From Nitrososphaeria archaeon (GTDB taxonomy: Archaea > Thermoproteota > Nitrososphaeria > Conexivisphaerales > UBA164): DNA of 6,863 nt. The notes under the pieces were generated by a model. It ran no database searches and was not told the origin of the DNA. It saw only the letters and a program-made list of their open reading frames with translations. Numbering within the stretch: position 1 is the first letter of the stretch; each line of letters starts with the position of its first letter. The DNA lies in the NCBI GenBank assembly GCA_029775955.1, contig JARVJW010000111.1:1-6863 (forward strand), given 5' to 3'. Positions 6,511 through 6,863 of the stretch are shown here, piece after piece. The translations under genes and the position numbers were made by a program.

Positions 6511-6863
6511 TATGAATTCATCTTCGACAGCATGGCATATCTTACCTATCTTCACCATTCATATATGATAGTTATGAAATCAACAGGCCCATATTGGATT
6601 GGCACATACGTTAATCTAGATTTTGCATGCCTGTTGTGCTGATTCATCTCTTAAAGACAAAGGCATCTGCCAGAATGAAGAGTGACAAGGTTGACGCTAA
6701 CTAACCTTCTAAGGGCTTATACTAGAAAGCTATGTTCCAGAGAGATAAGGTATTTAGTAAGGCACAGACTGTCAAGGTATTGACCAAGAACAGGGTGCAA
6801 TTATAGATTAGTCTCAAGTTATCTGACCTCTTTGGGAAGGAAGGAAGTGATGAGTGAGCTTCC
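6511..6863 (+). pseudogene. IS110-family transposase relic, cut by window end
   Basis: Plus-strand pieces line up in order with the N-terminal RuvC-like (DEDD) domain of IS110 transposases. IVMKSTGPYWIGTYVNLD (6568-6621) matches the usual VMESTGPYW block, but the catalytic Glu is Lys (AAA for GAA). In another frame, VVLIHLLKTKASARMKSDKV (6633-6692) plus DAN keeps both Asp of the DK-x-D motif and ends at a TAA (6702-6704). Then come NLLR (6703-6714), GLILESYVPER (6713-6745), REIRYLVRHRLS (6739-6774), and a frame reading TKNRVQ, a stop, then ISLKLSDLFGKEGSDE and a TGA at 6855-6857. At least four frameshifts and several stops make it dead. The first catalytic Asp and the left-end non-coding region are missing where it abuts the IS630 relic, so the left boundary is approximate. 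The C-terminal domain lies beyond the window. Confidence 0.85.

Noticed and set aside
6013..6863. Programmed frameshifting as an explanation for the broken transposases
   Set aside because: There are several shifts and stops per gene plus changed catalytic residues. Programmed frameshifting uses one site and leaves the active site intact.

Overview
The window splits into two parts. Positions 72-4907 hold a tightly packed minus-strand operon for early tetrapyrrole (haem) synthesis. Positions 5145-6863 are a graveyard of decayed insertion sequences. The organism is probably an archaeon, most likely of the Thermoplasmata (Thermoplasma/Ferroplasma type). This is inferred from an archaeal-type TATA box in front of the operon, strong GGAGGT ribosome sites, TTG and GTG starts in the operon, the protein style and the mix of IS relics. 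It is not proven, because the window has no rRNA or other marker.

In transcription order (right to left) the operon is hemC, hemD, hemB, hemL, hemE. All five look intact and full length, and every neighbouring pair overlaps (4, 29, 4 and 8 bp), so translation is probably coupled. Together the products convert glutamate-1-semialdehyde to coproporphyrinogen III. HemL makes 5-aminolevulinate, HemB makes porphobilinogen, HemC makes the linear tetrapyrrole, HemD closes it to uroporphyrinogen III, and HemE decarboxylates that to coproporphyrinogen III. HemE is the informative member, because most archaea make haem through the sirohaem (Ahb) route and have no HemE. Glutamyl-tRNA reductase (hemA) is not in the window, and neither are the steps after HemE.

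A promoter and ribosome site for the operon can be seen at 4915-4960. About 185 bp upstream of it lies a 710-bp element (5151-5860). It has about 32-bp imperfect terminal inverted repeats and is flanked by an exact 6-bp direct repeat, CCAGAT. Inside is a frameshifted minus-strand reading frame of unassigned family.

Further right are a short plus-strand fragment resembling the N-terminus of an IS5-like transposase (5919-5996), a minus-strand IS630-family transposase relic (6013-about 6510) and a plus-strand IS110-family transposase relic (about 6511 to the window edge). Both of the last two carry several frameshifts and stops, and each has lost a catalytic acidic residue. I see no CRISPR array, tRNA or rRNA, no defence genes and no new multi-gene system. 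The most useful observations are the HemE-containing operon, the TIR/direct-repeat element and the hand-reconstructed transposase relics.
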